Part shown: positions 42,295-50,856 of the stretch, piece after piece
Position numbering within the stretch: position 1 is the first letter of the stretch
How the letters are laid out: every line of letters starts with the position of its first letter
Assembly: GCA_003220795.1 (NCBI GenBank)
Contig: QHTK01000043.1
Span: 1-64,000, forward strand
Direction of reading: 5' to 3'
Length of the DNA stretch: 64,000 bases
Source of the DNA: Gemmatimonadota bacterium
Lineage (GTDB): Bacteria; Gemmatimonadota; Gemmatimonadetes; Gemmatimonadales; GWC2-71-9
The notes under the pieces: generated by a model
The model's database searches: none
Seen by the model: the letters and a program-made list of their open reading frames with translations, nothing else
Told to the model about the DNA's origin: nothing
Position numbers and translations under genes: made by a program

Positions 42295-45200
42295 TTAGAA
42301 CGTTGGGCCGAGGCTAACCGTCCAATAACTCTTGTTGCGCAGCCGGTCGAGCGGCTTGGTGTAGTCGAACCGCAGCACCACGAACCCCAGCACGTTCACG
42401 CGGATCGATCCGCCCCAGCTGCGCAACGGCGCGCGGTAGATCTCCGGATCCTGGCCCTTGTTCTGCCACACAACGCACGAGCCCACCGAGCCGTCGCAAG
42501 CGGTGCCGTTCCACGCGAGCCCGATGTCGTAGAACAGCGCGCCTTCGATCGGCGGCAGCCCGACGGGCAGGAATCCCAGCACGAGGTTGCGGGTGAGGGG
42601 GAAGCGCAGCTCGGCGTTCACCACAGCGATCTTCGACCCGATGAGCTGATCGAGAGCGGAGCAGCCGGTCGGGCCGGTGGTCCCCGGGCTGGCGGCGGCG
42701 CACTCGTTGTTGATGAGTGAGCCCGCCGTGTAGCCGCGGATCAGCTCGGTGCTCCCGAGGAACACGGGGAACTCGTTGCCATTGCGGCCGTAGCGACCGA
42801 AGAACAGCCCGCGCACCGCGAGGGTGAACGGCCGCGCGAAGAAGTAGCGGCGCCAGTCGGCGAGGCCGCCGACGAACTGCCAGTCCCCAAAGTTCGGCGT
42901 GACCTGGAGACGGTAGCGCGAGCCGGCGAACGGCCCGACATAGCCGAACAGCGCGTTGTCGTGCACCAGCGAGAGCGACGGCGACATGTAGGAGATCGAC
43001 GGGTTGCTCACCGTCTGCAGGTCCGACGCTCCGAGGATGATGCCGTTCGGGTCCAGCAGGTACTGCTGCTGCAGCACGGCGTCGGAGATGTTGACGGCAT
43101 GCAGGCCGAGCTCCACGCGGCTGAAGCGGCTGAACGGATAATAGGCCTCGACGAAGCCGTCCCGGATCACGAAGCGCCGGATCCCCACGGTGAGGACCGA
43201 GAGGCCGCCGGTGTCGCTCTGGAGCGTGGTGGGCTCGTAGAAATAATACGGCTCTTGGGTGAAGCCGGCGGCCCAGTTCAACCGGTGCGTCTGGTTGATA
43301 TAGGCCGTCAGCACCTGCGCTTCCGAGAGCCGCCCGTTCACGGCGCCTGCGAAGACGAGCGTATGGTTACCGAGCAGGTCCGACAGCGAGATCGCCGTCC
43401 CGCCGAAGAAGCCTCGCCCGAAGTTGTCACGCTGGTACCCGATGGTCGGCCGCGCCACGTAGTCCGGGGTGAACCGCGTGTGGTAGGCCTTGAAGGTGAA
43501 CTCGTTGGTATCGGGCAGCGCGGTCGCCGAGTCGAGCAGCGTGCGCACGCTGACCGCGGTGGTGCCAGTCGTGGAGTCGGTCCGCTGCGGCGTGGCGCTC
43601 GAGGCGCGGAACCCGGTGGGTGAGCGGTACACGGACGTCGCGGCCCGGGACTGCTCGGCCGGCATGGCCGCGCCCGCCGGGGTGGCGGGCGCCCGGGTGG
43701 TGTCGCGCCGCGTCACGGCGAGCAGCGACGTCACCGGCGGAGCCGCGGGCTCCTGGTACGGCTGGCGTCGCAGCGACCGGGGGTTGTCCACGCCGTACAC
43801 GTTGTAGTCGCCGTCCTCATAATAGGCGAACGCCAGGCGGTCGGCCTGCCGCGCCCACGACAGGGCGGGCGACAGCGGCGTGATCCCGGTGACGCCTGTG
43901 TAGACGTCGGTCAGCTGATACAGGTTGTGATCGCCGAAGTCGTACAGGTAAATGTCGCTGATCCCGGAGCGATCCGAGACGAAGGCGATCGATCGCCCAT
44001 CGGGCGCCCAGACCGGATTGATGTTCTTGCCGTGCTCCGTATGCGGGAGGATCTCGATGGCCGCATTCTCGAGGTGGTACAGGCCGATCCGCATGTTACC
44101 GAACCGCAGCTGACTGAAGTCGGTTTCCGGGCCACGGTCGGTCGCGAACGCGATGGTCTTGCCGTCGGGGGACCACGCCGGTTGGAGGTCGGCGAACTTG
44201 TCGTTGGTGAGACGGCGCAGATCGCTGCCATCGGCGTTCACGACGAACAGGTCGGAGAGCCCGCCGTCGTACCCGGTGAACACGATTTGCTTGCCGTCGG
44301 GCGACCATGACGGCGTCGTCAGTCCGTTCAGCGGCACCCCGATGCGGCGGACTTCCTCGTCCTTCTTGACGTCGAGGATGACCAGATCATCCTTGTCCTT
44401 GTGCTTTGCCGCGATCGCGAAGTAGCGCCCGTCGGGGGAGAACGATCCAGCCGAGTTGATGAAGCGCAGGCTTTCGAAGTTGTTGCTCAACGTCGACTTG
44501 ACGAGCCGGCGTTTGACCCGTCCGGTCTCCGCGTCGGCGAGGTACAGGTCCACGAAGAACGAGTTCTTCTCGCTGAAATAGGCGATGTCCCGACCGTCCG
44601 GCGTGAGTGCGGGCGCCAGATGGAGGGTTCCGTCCGAGCGTTTCTGGGTCAGCACCGGCTGAGCGACGCGGCGGGCGCGGTAATGCTCGGAGAGCTGCGG
44701 CAGGTAGGTCGTCTGGACCGCGTCCCGCCATTCGTTCGAGAGGTCGTCGAGGGAGAGCCCCAGGCCCCGCTTGAATGCGCTTTCGACGCCGCCCGCGGTG
44801 GACGCCTGGAGGATCTCGCCGATGACCTCGTCGCCCCATTTCTCGCCGATGTAGGCCCAGAGGGCGTGCCCGAAGCGGTACGGGAAAATGCGTGGGTCGT
44901 ACGTGAGCTGCTCGATCGTCGGCAGATGGCCTTCCAGGGCCGCGTCGCGCAGCCACATCGACGTGTGCGGATCGATCGGACCGATGGAGAGGTATTCCGC
45001 CATCCCCTCCATAAACCACAGCGGCGGGTTCACGTTGACGAGCGTCTGGACCCCGGCCCCGATGCGACCCCGGCTGAACACGTCGTACTGGAACTGGTGC
45101 ACCATCTCGTGCCCGATGACGTGCTCGAGCTCGGCGTACGAGCCGGTGAAGGGCAGGACCATACGGTGCTTGAAGAACTCCGTGACGCCGCCCGTGCCCT

Positions 45201-45513
45201 CGCCGATCTCACCGCTGATGGCGTTGGTTTGTTGGAAGTCCGACTGTGAGGCGTACAAGATGATCGGCTTGCGTCCCTGAAACTCGTGGTGCAGGACGCG
45301 CGACAGGCGCGAATACCACCGTTCCGCCATCCGGGCCGCGTCGAGCGCGGCCACCCGCTCGGCCGGATAGTAGTACACCTCGAAGTGATCGGTCTGGATG
45401 ATCTGGAAGGCGAAGTTCCGGTACTGCACTTTGTTCTGGCCGAAGTACTGCGCGGCGAGCGGCGTCGCGCCCGCGAGCGCCACCGCCGCCACCGCCGCTG
45501 CCATCCGTCGCAT
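42295..45513 (-). CDS. HEXXH metalloprotease-like / TolB-like propeller / outer-membrane barrel fusion
   Basis: This 1072-residue protein appears to join three units. After a signal peptide (ending PLAAQ) comes a metalloprotease-like domain with HEMVH at 135-139 and a candidate third ligand in FMEGMAEYLS (about 167-175). A TolB/PD40-type beta-propeller follows (about 290-560), with repeats such as SFSPDGRYFAIAA, TPSWSPDGKQIVFTG and WAPDGRSIAFVSD. The last 400 residues look like a BamA/TamA-type barrel ending in VSLGPTF, with a terminal aromatic as OM proteins require. ATG 45513 is chosen because AAAGG lies nine bases upstream. It follows rsfS by five bases. Confidence 0.8.
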   Translation of the reverse strand: MRRMAAAVAAVALAGATPLAAQYFGQNKVQYRNFAFQIIQTDHFEVYYYPAERVAALDAARMAERWYSRLSRVLHHEFQGRKPIILYASQSDFQQTNAISGEIGEGTGGVTEFFKHRMVLPFTGSYAELEHVIGHEMVHQFQYDVFSRGRIGAGVQTLVNVNPPLWFMEGMAEYLSIGPIDPHTSMWLRDAALEGHLPTIEQLTYDPRIFPYRFGHALWAYIGEKWGDEVIGEILQASTAGGVESAFKRGLGLSLDDLSNEWRDAVQTTYLPQLSEHYRARRVAQPVLTQKRSDGTLHLAPALTPDGRDIAYFSEKNSFFVDLYLADAETGRVKRRLVKSTLSNNFESLRFINSAGSFSPDGRYFAIAAKHKDKDDLVILDVKKDEEVRRIGVPLNGLTTPSWSPDGKQIVFTGYDGGLSDLFVVNADGSDLRRLTNDKFADLQPAWSPDGKTIAFATDRGPETDFSQLRFGNMRIGLYHLENAAIEILPHTEHGKNINPVWAPDGRSIAFVSDRSGISDIYLYDFGDHNLYQLTDVYTGVTGITPLSPALSWARQADRLAFAYYEDGDYNVYGVDNPRSLRRQPYQEPAAPPVTSLLAVTRRDTTRAPATPAGAAMPAEQSRAATSVYRSPTGFRASSATPQRTDSTTGTTAVSVRTLLDSATALPDTNEFTFKAYHTRFTPDYVARPTIGYQRDNFGRGFFGGTAISLSDLLGNHTLVFAGAVNGRLSEAQVLTAYINQTHRLNWAAGFTQEPYYFYEPTTLQSDTGGLSVLTVGIRRFVIRDGFVEAYYPFSRFSRVELGLHAVNISDAVLQQQYLLDPNGIILGASDLQTVSNPSISYMSPSLSLVHDNALFGYVGPFAGSRYRLQVTPNFGDWQFVGGLADWRRYFFARPFTLAVRGLFFGRYGRNGNEFPVFLGSTELIRGYTAGSLINNECAAASPGTTGPTGCSALDQLIGSKIAVVNAELRFPLTRNLVLGFLPVGLPPIEGALFYDIGLAWNGTACDGSVGSCVVWQNKGQDPEIYRAPLRSWGGSIRVNVLGFVVLRFDYTKPLDRLRNKSYWTVSLGPTF

Positions 45514-45518
45514 GGGGA

Positions 45519-45941
45519 TCATCCTTTCGACCCGTCGTCGCGCGTGCCCCCGGCGAGCACCGGGGCATCGCCCCACAGCCGCTCGAGCTGGTAAAACTCC
45601 CGCAGCTCGGGGTGGAACACGTGTACTACGAAGTCCACGTAGTCGAGCAACACCCACCGCCCCTGCGCCAGCCCTTCCACATGATGTGGCGCGATCCCGT
45701 GCGGCGCCAGCGCTGTCATCAGATGGTCCGCCATCCCCCGCACGTGGGCGTCGGACGTTCCCGAAACGATTACGAAATAGTCCGTGGCGGCGCTGAGTCC
45801 CCGGAGGTCCAGTACCAGCGGGTCGACCGCTTTGCGGTCGAGCAGCGCCTCGGTGACGAGTTGCAGCGCCGCCTGCGCGTGCACGACGGGCCGCTTGACC
45901 GGACGACCGCCTCCCCCCGCGCCCCGACTCCTGCTAGTCAT
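45519..45941 (-). CDS. rsfS: Ribosome silencing factor RsfS
   Basis: RsfS binds L14 and prevents subunit joining when nutrients are low. The 140-residue protein has LDLRGLSAATDYFVIVSGTS, GRWVLLDYVDFVVHVF and REFYQLERLWGDA, the diagnostic family pattern. The first 20 residues are a Gly/Arg-rich extension. The gene stops five bases before the HEXXH/barrel gene and begins 54 bases after rplI on the minus strand. Confidence 0.95.
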   Translation of the reverse strand: MTSRSRGAGGGGRPVKRPVVHAQAALQLVTEALLDRKAVDPLVLDLRGLSAATDYFVIVSGTSDAHVRGMADHLMTALAPHGIAPHHVEGLAQGRWVLLDYVDFVVHVFHPELREFYQLERLWGDAPVLAGGTRDDGSKG

Positions 45942-45995
45942 AGCGCCGCGCTCGTCCGTTTGTTCCGTCCTGGCCGCGCGTCACCTCCGGGATGG

Positions 45996-46439
45996 TTACT
46001 CCTTCACCACGCTCACCCGGATCTCGGGCCGGACGTCGGGGTGGATCTTGATCCCGACTTGGAAGTCGCCCAGCTCGCGGATCGGCTCGGGGAGGTCCAC
46101 CTTGCGCTTGTCCACGTGGATCCCGAGCTCCTCGAGCTTGCGCTGGACGTCGCCCGCCGTGACCGAGCCGTACAGCTTGTCCTCCTCGCCGACTTTGACG
46201 GCGAAGGTGAGATGCACGTCGGCGAGCTTCGCCGCCTCGGTTTCGGCGGCGCCCTTCTCGGCCGCGCGCTGCCGCGCGATGCGCTCGGCTTCGTACGCGA
46301 TCTTCTTCTTATTGGCCTCCGTGGCGGGGTAGGCGAGTCCCTTAGGCAGGAGATAGTTGCGCGCGTACCCGTCCTTCACCTTGACGACGTCGCCCGCGGC
46401 CCCGAGATGTTGCACATCTTCTCGCAGAATGATCTCCAT
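45996..46439 (-). CDS. rplI: 50S ribosomal protein L9
   Basis: This is a standard 147-residue L9 with an N-terminal RNA-binding domain (MEIILREDVQHLG, VKVKDGYARNYLLPKGLA), the long connecting helix and the C-terminal domain with KLYGSVTAGDVQRKLE. The start ATG 46439 is preceded by GAGAGGACGCG. It follows the DUF2232 gene in the rpsF-rpsR-DUF2232-rplI order. Confidence 0.97.
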   Translation of the reverse strand: MEIILREDVQHLGAAGDVVKVKDGYARNYLLPKGLAYPATEANKKKIAYEAERIARQRAAEKGAAETEAAKLADVHLTFAVKVGEEDKLYGSVTAGDVQRKLEELGIHVDKRKVDLPEPIRELGDFQVGIKIHPDVRPEIRVSVVKE

Positions 46440-46459
46440 CGCGTCCTCTCGCTGACGGT

Positions 46460-47383
46460 TTAGGCCTTCGCCTTCAGGCGGCGCCGGAATTCGAGCCACG
46501 TATCGGTGATGCCCAGGGTCGCGAGACCGGGTAACAGCAACAGCAACGGCACGGCCAGCGCCGCCGCGACCACAGCGCCGATGACGAGCGCCGCCGGCGC
46601 GATCCCGAACGCCGCGGCGCAAGCGACGACGATCGCGATGCCCCGCACCAGGTAGAGACCGCCGAGCACGACCAGGACGTTCAGCGCTGCCAGCTTGAGA
46701 CCGGCGACGGCGGGCGTGATCCAACCGACCAGCGCCGCGATGATCGCCCACACCCAGTGATCGCCGAAGCGGAATTCGCGGAACGGCGCCGGCGGGGGGC
46801 CGAGCGGATTCCGCGCGACGCGCCGGTGCCATTGCCAGGCGAGCGTGAGGCCGGCGAGTGTCTGGAGCGCCAGGGTCGCGGGCACCGTGTCGCTCATGAA
46901 CCGGACCACCGGCTCGTACATGGCGAACGCCTGCGGCCACCCCTCCACGACAAGGCGCATGGCGGCGCTGGCCTGGCGACGGGCTTCCCAGTGGAGGGCG
47001 TCCCACGCGGACCCGCCCAGCTGCAGCCGCGCCAGGACGACCGCTGCGACGCCGCCGATCAGCCCGGCCCGGATCGCCCGCCCCAGCAGGGTGTCCTTCT
47101 CCACGGCGAACAGCGTGACCACCACGAAGGCGGCGGCGACGAGCACCGTGTAGGCTCGCACGAACCCGGTCAGCAGGTCCGTCGCGGGGAGGAGCAAGAG
47201 CCCGGCGCTCAGCACGCCCACGCCGCTTGCCGTGCCCCACTCGACGGTCGTGCGAGGCCGAGTGGCCAGCAGCAGCCCGACGAGCGGCAGCCCCAGCAGA
47301 CTGGGCGGCGCCCAGACCACGAAGGCGACGGTGCCTAAGAGGAGGCGCCAGCGCCCCTCAGTGCTCGGCCGGCCCGCAGTCAC
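46460..47383 (-). CDS. DUF2232 (YybS-like) membrane protein
   Basis: This 307-residue protein is mainly hydrophobic, with about eight membrane helices. Its place between rpsR and rplI, together with its topology, matches YybS/DUF2232 proteins, which occur next to rplI in Bacillus and in other phyla. The function is unknown; the family is distantly like ECF-type S components. GTG 47383 begins one base after the rpsR stop. Confidence 0.75.
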   Translation of the reverse strand: MTAGRPSTEGRWRLLLGTVAFVVWAPPSLLGLPLVGLLLATRPRTTVEWGTASGVGVLSAGLLLLPATDLLTGFVRAYTVLVAAAFVVVTLFAVEKDTLLGRAIRAGLIGGVAAVVLARLQLGGSAWDALHWEARRQASAAMRLVVEGWPQAFAMYEPVVRFMSDTVPATLALQTLAGLTLAWQWHRRVARNPLGPPPAPFREFRFGDHWVWAIIAALVGWITPAVAGLKLAALNVLVVLGGLYLVRGIAIVVACAAAFGIAPAALVIGAVVAAALAVPLLLLLPGLATLGITDTWLEFRRRLKAKA

Positions 47384-47384
47384 G

Positions 47385-47606
47385 TCAGGCGACGTAGCCC
47401 TTGATGTACGGCAACAGGGCGAGCTGGCGCGCCCGCTTGATAGCCGTCGCGAGCTGGCGCTGATGCCGCGCGCACATCCCCGACAACCGGCTCGGCAGGA
47501 TCTTGCCGCGCTCGGTGAGGAACCGGCTCAGGGTCCGGTCGTCTTTGTAGTCCAGCACGCGCACCCCTGATTCGCACACGGGGCACGTCTTGGCGGGCCG
47601 TCTCAT
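47385..47606 (-). CDS. rpsR: 30S ribosomal protein S18
   Basis: This 73-residue S18 has the zinc-type N-terminus TCPVCESG, then [19 protein letters not shown] and [20 protein letters not shown]18 pairs with S6 in the platform of the small subunit. The ATG overlaps the rpsF stop as ATGA, as is usual for coupled S6/S18 translation. The cysteines suggest zinc binding. Confidence 0.96.
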   Translation of the reverse strand: MRRPAKTCPVCESGVRVLDYKDDRTLSRFLTERGKILPSRLSGMCARHQRQLATAIKRARQLALLPYIKGYVA

Positions 47607-47977
47607 GCGTCATCCTCCTCGAGCTCTTCCACTTCGGGCGCGATCACCGGGGCGGCGGCTGGGGCAGCCTCCGGCTTGGCGGGAAGGCCTTCGGACACCA
47701 CCACTAGGTACCGCAGTACGCCTTCGTCGAGCTTCACGGCGCGCTCGTACTCCGGCAGCAGGTCCGCGGCGGCCTCGAACTGCGCGACGACGTAATGGCC
47801 GGAGTCGCGCTTCTTGATCGGAAACGCCAGCGTTCGTTTGCCCCAATGAGCGACGTTGGAGACGGCGCCTTTGCCGTCCTTCGTCAGGAGGGCGTGGAAC
47901 TTCTCGAGCTTCTCGGCGATCGCGGGCTCTTCCAGCACACTATCGAAGATGTAGACGGTCTCGTACCGACGAGGCAT
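47603..47977 (-). CDS. rpsF: 30S ribosomal protein S6
   Basis: This 124-residue S6 has [32 protein letters not shown] and [10 protein letters not shown]. It carries an Ala/Pro- and acid-rich tail ([10 protein letters not shown]), like the glutamate tail of other S6 proteins. ATG 47977 follows AAAGGGAGGTGAC. A larger frame upstream is not S6. It is the first gene of the rpsF-rpsR-DUF2232-rplI-rsfS cluster, reading away from the 361-base divergent region. Confidence 0.96.
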   Translation of the reverse strand: MPRRYETVYIFDSVLEEPAIAEKLEKFHALLTKDGKGAVSNVAHWGKRTLAFPIKKRDSGHYVVAQFEAAADLLPEYERAVKLDEGVLRYLVVVSEGLPAKPEAAPAAAPVIAPEVEELEEDDA

Positions 47978-48338
47978 GTCACCTCCCTTTGGTCGTGAGC
48001 GACCCGGCGCTGGTGCGGCACCGAGTAGGGGATTTGTGGGCCGAAACATAGGCCGAGGCAGTCGGCGGTGGTAGTGGCCGGGGGTGGGGCGGCCGTGCGG
48101 GCACTGAGGCGTCGGAGCAGCACGCGCGTGACCTCCCTCACCGACGCGCGCCGCGCCCCCGTGCCGCGTTTTGATGCAGGTTTGACGGGTCGTGACTACG
48201 GTCACATGCCCTAGCAGAACAGACATGCATTCGTTTAGTGCACACATCGTGGCACCGGTCTTGCTCGTGTGTGGGGCTGCAACGGCAGTCCACCCGGCAC
48301 CTGATGTCCGGGAGCAACAATGACCGAAGGAAGGCGGC
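47978..48338. other. Divergent intergenic region between rpsF and the JAMM-like gene
   Basis: This 361-base gap has no convincing gene. It contains the rpsF ribosome-binding site (47981-47989), TTGACG at 48182-48187, a Crp-type dyad at 48191-48206, and the GGAAGG ribosome-binding site for the plus-strand gene. It probably holds promoters for both directions; I could not fix a -10 box with confidence. Confidence 0.6.
48191..48206. promoter_or_regulatory. Crp-type operator
   Basis: CGTGA-CTACGG-TCACA matches the CRP consensus TGTGA-N6-TCACA with one mismatch. It lies directly after a TTGACG element in the rpsF/JAMM-like intergenic region. The Crp encoded at 24780-25451 keeps the E. coli recognition residues, so binding is plausible. 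Confidence 0.5.
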
Positions 48339-48974
48339 ATGCAGGCAGTCGGAGTCTGGGTTCTGACGCGCGGAGGGCGTGTCGTCGCAATGACGGCAGG
48401 CCTGATGGTGCTGCTCGCGTTGCAGCCAGAGCCGGCGCGCCCGGTCCAGACGGCGGCGGCGGGCGTAGCGCCGAACGCCAAAGCCGCCCGCACGCTCATC
48501 ATCTCCGAACAGGCACGCCGCTACCTCGTGCTGCAGTACCGGTCCTTCCCCACGGAATTCATGGGGTGCATGATCGGTGAAGTGCGCGGCCGCACGGTGT
48601 TCGTGCGGCGCATCGCGCCGGCGGACGTCGATCCTCCGCAGTCGACCGCGACGCACGTCGTGCCACAGCAGACCTGCGAGGAAGCCGGTTGGACCGGTAC
48701 GGTCGGCACGATTCACAGTCATCCCAGCGGGGAGCGCTGCTGGTACTTGTTCCCCGGAACCCAGGTGGCGAGCTCCGACGCGGCGTCGTTCCTGCGGCAG
48801 CCCTACCCGGTGGATGCCATCATGTGCGGCGACCATGTCGTGTGGGCGAGCCGCGACCTGGTGCAAAACCAGGTCCTGCTGACCGACCAGCCCAAACGGG
48901 GCGTGGCGCACGAGCAGCCGCGTGGCAACCGGATTCATGCGGGCTCGGCGAGCCGCACGGGAGTGGACGAGTAG
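48339..48974 (+). CDS. Exported JAMM/MPN-domain putative metalloprotease
   Basis: This 211-residue protein has a hydrophobic N-terminus (AMTAGLMVLLALQPEPA) that looks like a signal peptide or anchor. It is followed by a JAB/MPN core: ExxG in TEFMGCMIG (E73), HSHP (H126, H128) and SSDAASF (D147), then VDAIMCGDHVVW. These are the zinc ligands and catalytic glutamate of JAMM peptidases. The HxHP-to-Asp distance is about seven residues longer than usual, and the Ser of SxxD is displaced. Bacterial JAMM proteins are usually cytoplasmic, so export is odd. Four cysteines outside the motif could form disulfides. Good GGAAGG site before ATG 48339. Confidence 0.7.
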   Translation: MQAVGVWVLTRGGRVVAMTAGLMVLLALQPEPARPVQTAAAGVAPNAKAARTLIISEQARRYLVLQYRSFPTEFMGCMIGEVRGRTVFVRRIAPADVDPPQSTATHVVPQQTCEEAGWTGTVGTIHSHPSGERCWYLFPGTQVASSDAASFLRQPYPVDAIMCGDHVVWASRDLVQNQVLLTDQPKRGVAHEQPRGNRIHAGSASRTGVDE

Positions 48975-49012
48975 GGCTGGCACTCCCCGTGGGTCCCGTG
49001 TACCATAACATT

Positions 49013-49756
49013 GTGAAACGCGGGCCTCTGCTGCAGACGTCGCAGCACCTGCTGTCGCTCGTCCTGATCGGCTGGGCTCCCCTCGTCGCGCACGCGCAAC
49101 TAGACTCCGCCCGTCTCGCGGGCTCGGTTCGCTCATCGATCAACGGCCTCCCGATCCCGGGTGTGATGATCGCCGTGCGGGGGACTCAGATCTTCGACGT
49201 GACCGATTCCGCCGGGACGTTCGCCTTGGGGTGGCTGCCCTCCGGCCGCCAGAAGCTCCGCATCCTGTACCAGGACAGCCTCTCCTACGAGCAAGAGATC
49301 AAGCTCACGGCCGGGAAGACGCTGAAGTTGTCCGTGCTGCTCGACGTCAACGCCGTCGAGCTGGCGCCGATCGTGGTGGAGGCGAAAAGCATACGGGCCG
49401 AGCGGAGCCTCGCCGGGTTTTACGATCGCCGGAAATGGGGGTTCGGACGGTTTTACACGCGGCAAGACCTCGAGCGTCGCCGCGGGCTGCCGCTGGAGTC
49501 GCTGCTCCGCGAGTCCGGCGTGTCCGTGGGCTGCCGAACCGGCTACTGCCTTCCGCTCGGCTGGACCGGCGGGCGCGCGTGCGTCATGTCGCTGTATCTG
49601 GACGCCGGACGGATGGCAGGCGACCAGTTCGACTTGATCCGCGTAGACGAGCTGGCCGGCGTGGAGGTGTACAAGCGCGGCTTCGACGTCCCGGTCGAAT
49701 TCCAGTGGGGTACGGGCAACGCGTGCGGGGCCATCCTGCTGTGGAGCAGGTATTAG
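49013..49756 (+). CDS. Carboxypeptidase-regulatory-like plus plug-like secreted protein
   Basis: This 247-residue protein has a signal peptide (LLSLVLIGWAPLVAHAQ), a CarboxypepD_reg-like beta-sandwich (about 33-110: LAGSVRSSINGLPIPGVMI, DSAGTFALGWLPSG) and a C-terminal region like the plug domain of TonB receptors (LESLLRESGVSV, IRVDELAGVEVYKRG) that ends without any barrel. Such barrel-less forms are seen in this group of bacteria; the role is unknown. GTG 49013 fits the signal peptide best, with GTG 48998 as an alternative. The 3' end overlaps ychF by four bases, convergently. Confidence 0.7.
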   Translation: MKRGPLLQTSQHLLSLVLIGWAPLVAHAQLDSARLAGSVRSSINGLPIPGVMIAVRGTQIFDVTDSAGTFALGWLPSGRQKLRILYQDSLSYEQEIKLTAGKTLKLSVLLDVNAVELAPIVVEAKSIRAERSLAGFYDRRKWGFGRFYTRQDLERRRGLPLESLLRESGVSVGCRTGYCLPLGWTGGRACVMSLYLDAGRMAGDQFDLIRVDELAGVEVYKRGFDVPVEFQWGTGNACGAILLWSRY

Positions 49757-50856
49757 ACGTTGAACCGGAACAGCAGGATGTCGCCGTCCTGCACCACGTA
49801 GTCCCGCCCCTCCGAGCGCACCAGTCCTTGCTCGCGCGCCGTCTTGTACGATCCCACCCGCACGAACTCCTCGTACGCAACGGTCTCGGCGCGGATGAAG
49901 CCGCGCTGAAAATCCGAGTGGATCTCCCCGGCCGCGTCGAACGCGGTGCCCCCCCGGTGCATAGTCCAGGCGCGCACTTCGTTCTCCCCCACCGTGAAGA
50001 AGGTCTGTAGACCGAGCAGGTGGTAGCCGGCGTGGATCAGGCGGTCGAGTCCCGGTTCGGTGACGCCCGCGCTCGCGAGATACTCCCGCCGCTCGTCGCC
50101 TGCCAGCTCGGCGAGCTCCGCCTCGAACTTGGCCGAGAAGGGGACGATCTCCGCCTCTTCGTGGTGTGACTGCACGGCGCGCCGCAGCGCGGGGACGCCG
50201 GCCCCGACGGCTGCGCTGAGATCGGCCTCGCTCACGTTCGCGGCATACAGGATCGGCTTCGCGGTGAGCAGGCCGAGCTGACGCAGAAACGTCACCGCCT
50301 CCTCGCTCTCGCCCGCTTCCCGGGCGCCGCGGCCCGCGTCGAGTTCGGCCAACACGCGCTCCAGCACCACGAGCTCCGCCTGCGCGTCCTTGTCCCCCGC
50401 CCGGGCGGTCTTGCGGGTCTTCTCGAGCCGCCGCTCGACCACCGCGAGGTCGGCGAGTGCGAGCTCGCCCGTGACGACATCGTGGTCCCGCACCGGGTCC
50501 ACGGGCCCCATGACGTGCACGACGTCGGGGTCCTCGAAGCACCGGATCACGTGCACGATCGCGTCCACTTCGCGGATGTACGACAGGAACTGGTTGCCCA
50601 GTCCCTCGCCCTGTGACGCGCCCTTGACCAGGCCGGCAATGTCCACGAATTCGACGACGGCGGGGACCTTCTTCTTCGGCTGGACGATTTCGAACAGCCG
50701 GTCGAGGCGTCGGTCGGGCACTTCCACGACGCCGACGTTCGGCTCGACGGTGCAGAAGGGATAGTTCTCCGCCGCGGCGGCCTGCGACGAGGTGAGGGCG
50801 TTGAACAGGGTCGATTTGCCGACGTTGGGGAGACCGACGATGCCGAGGCGGAGCAC
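49753..50856 (-). CDS. ychF: Redox-regulated ATPase/GTPase YchF
   Basis: This 367-residue Obg-family P-loop protein has GLPNVGKSTLFNALT, the switch region DIAGLVKGASQGEGLGN and a C-terminal TGS-like domain ending in VQDGDILLFRFNV. YchF binds ATP, in contrast to other Obg proteins, and affects translation and stress response. GTG 50856 shares a base with the pth stop (TAGTG). The pth-ychF pair is very widely conserved. Confidence 0.96.
   Translation of the reverse strand: MLRLGIVGLPNVGKSTLFNALTSSQAAAAENYPFCTVEPNVGVVEVPDRRLDRLFEIVQPKKKVPAVVEFVDIAGLVKGASQGEGLGNQFLSYIREVDAIVHVIRCFEDPDVVHVMGPVDPVRDHDVVTGELALADLAVVERRLEKTRKTARAGDKDAQAELVVLERVLAELDAGRGAREAGESEEAVTFLRQLGLLTAKPILYAANVSEADLSAAVGAGVPALRRAVQSHHEEAEIVPFSAKFEAELAELAGDERREYLASAGVTEPGLDRLIHAGYHLLGLQTFFTVGENEVRAWTMHRGGTAFDAAGEIHSDFQRGFIRAETVAYEEFVRVGSYKTAREQGLVRSEGRDYVVQDGDILLFRFNV

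Noticed and set aside
41494..42720. A 408-codon open frame on the plus strand
   Set aside because: It spans two well-supported minus-strand genes and the hairpin between them, and its product is Arg/Gly/His-rich without any motif.
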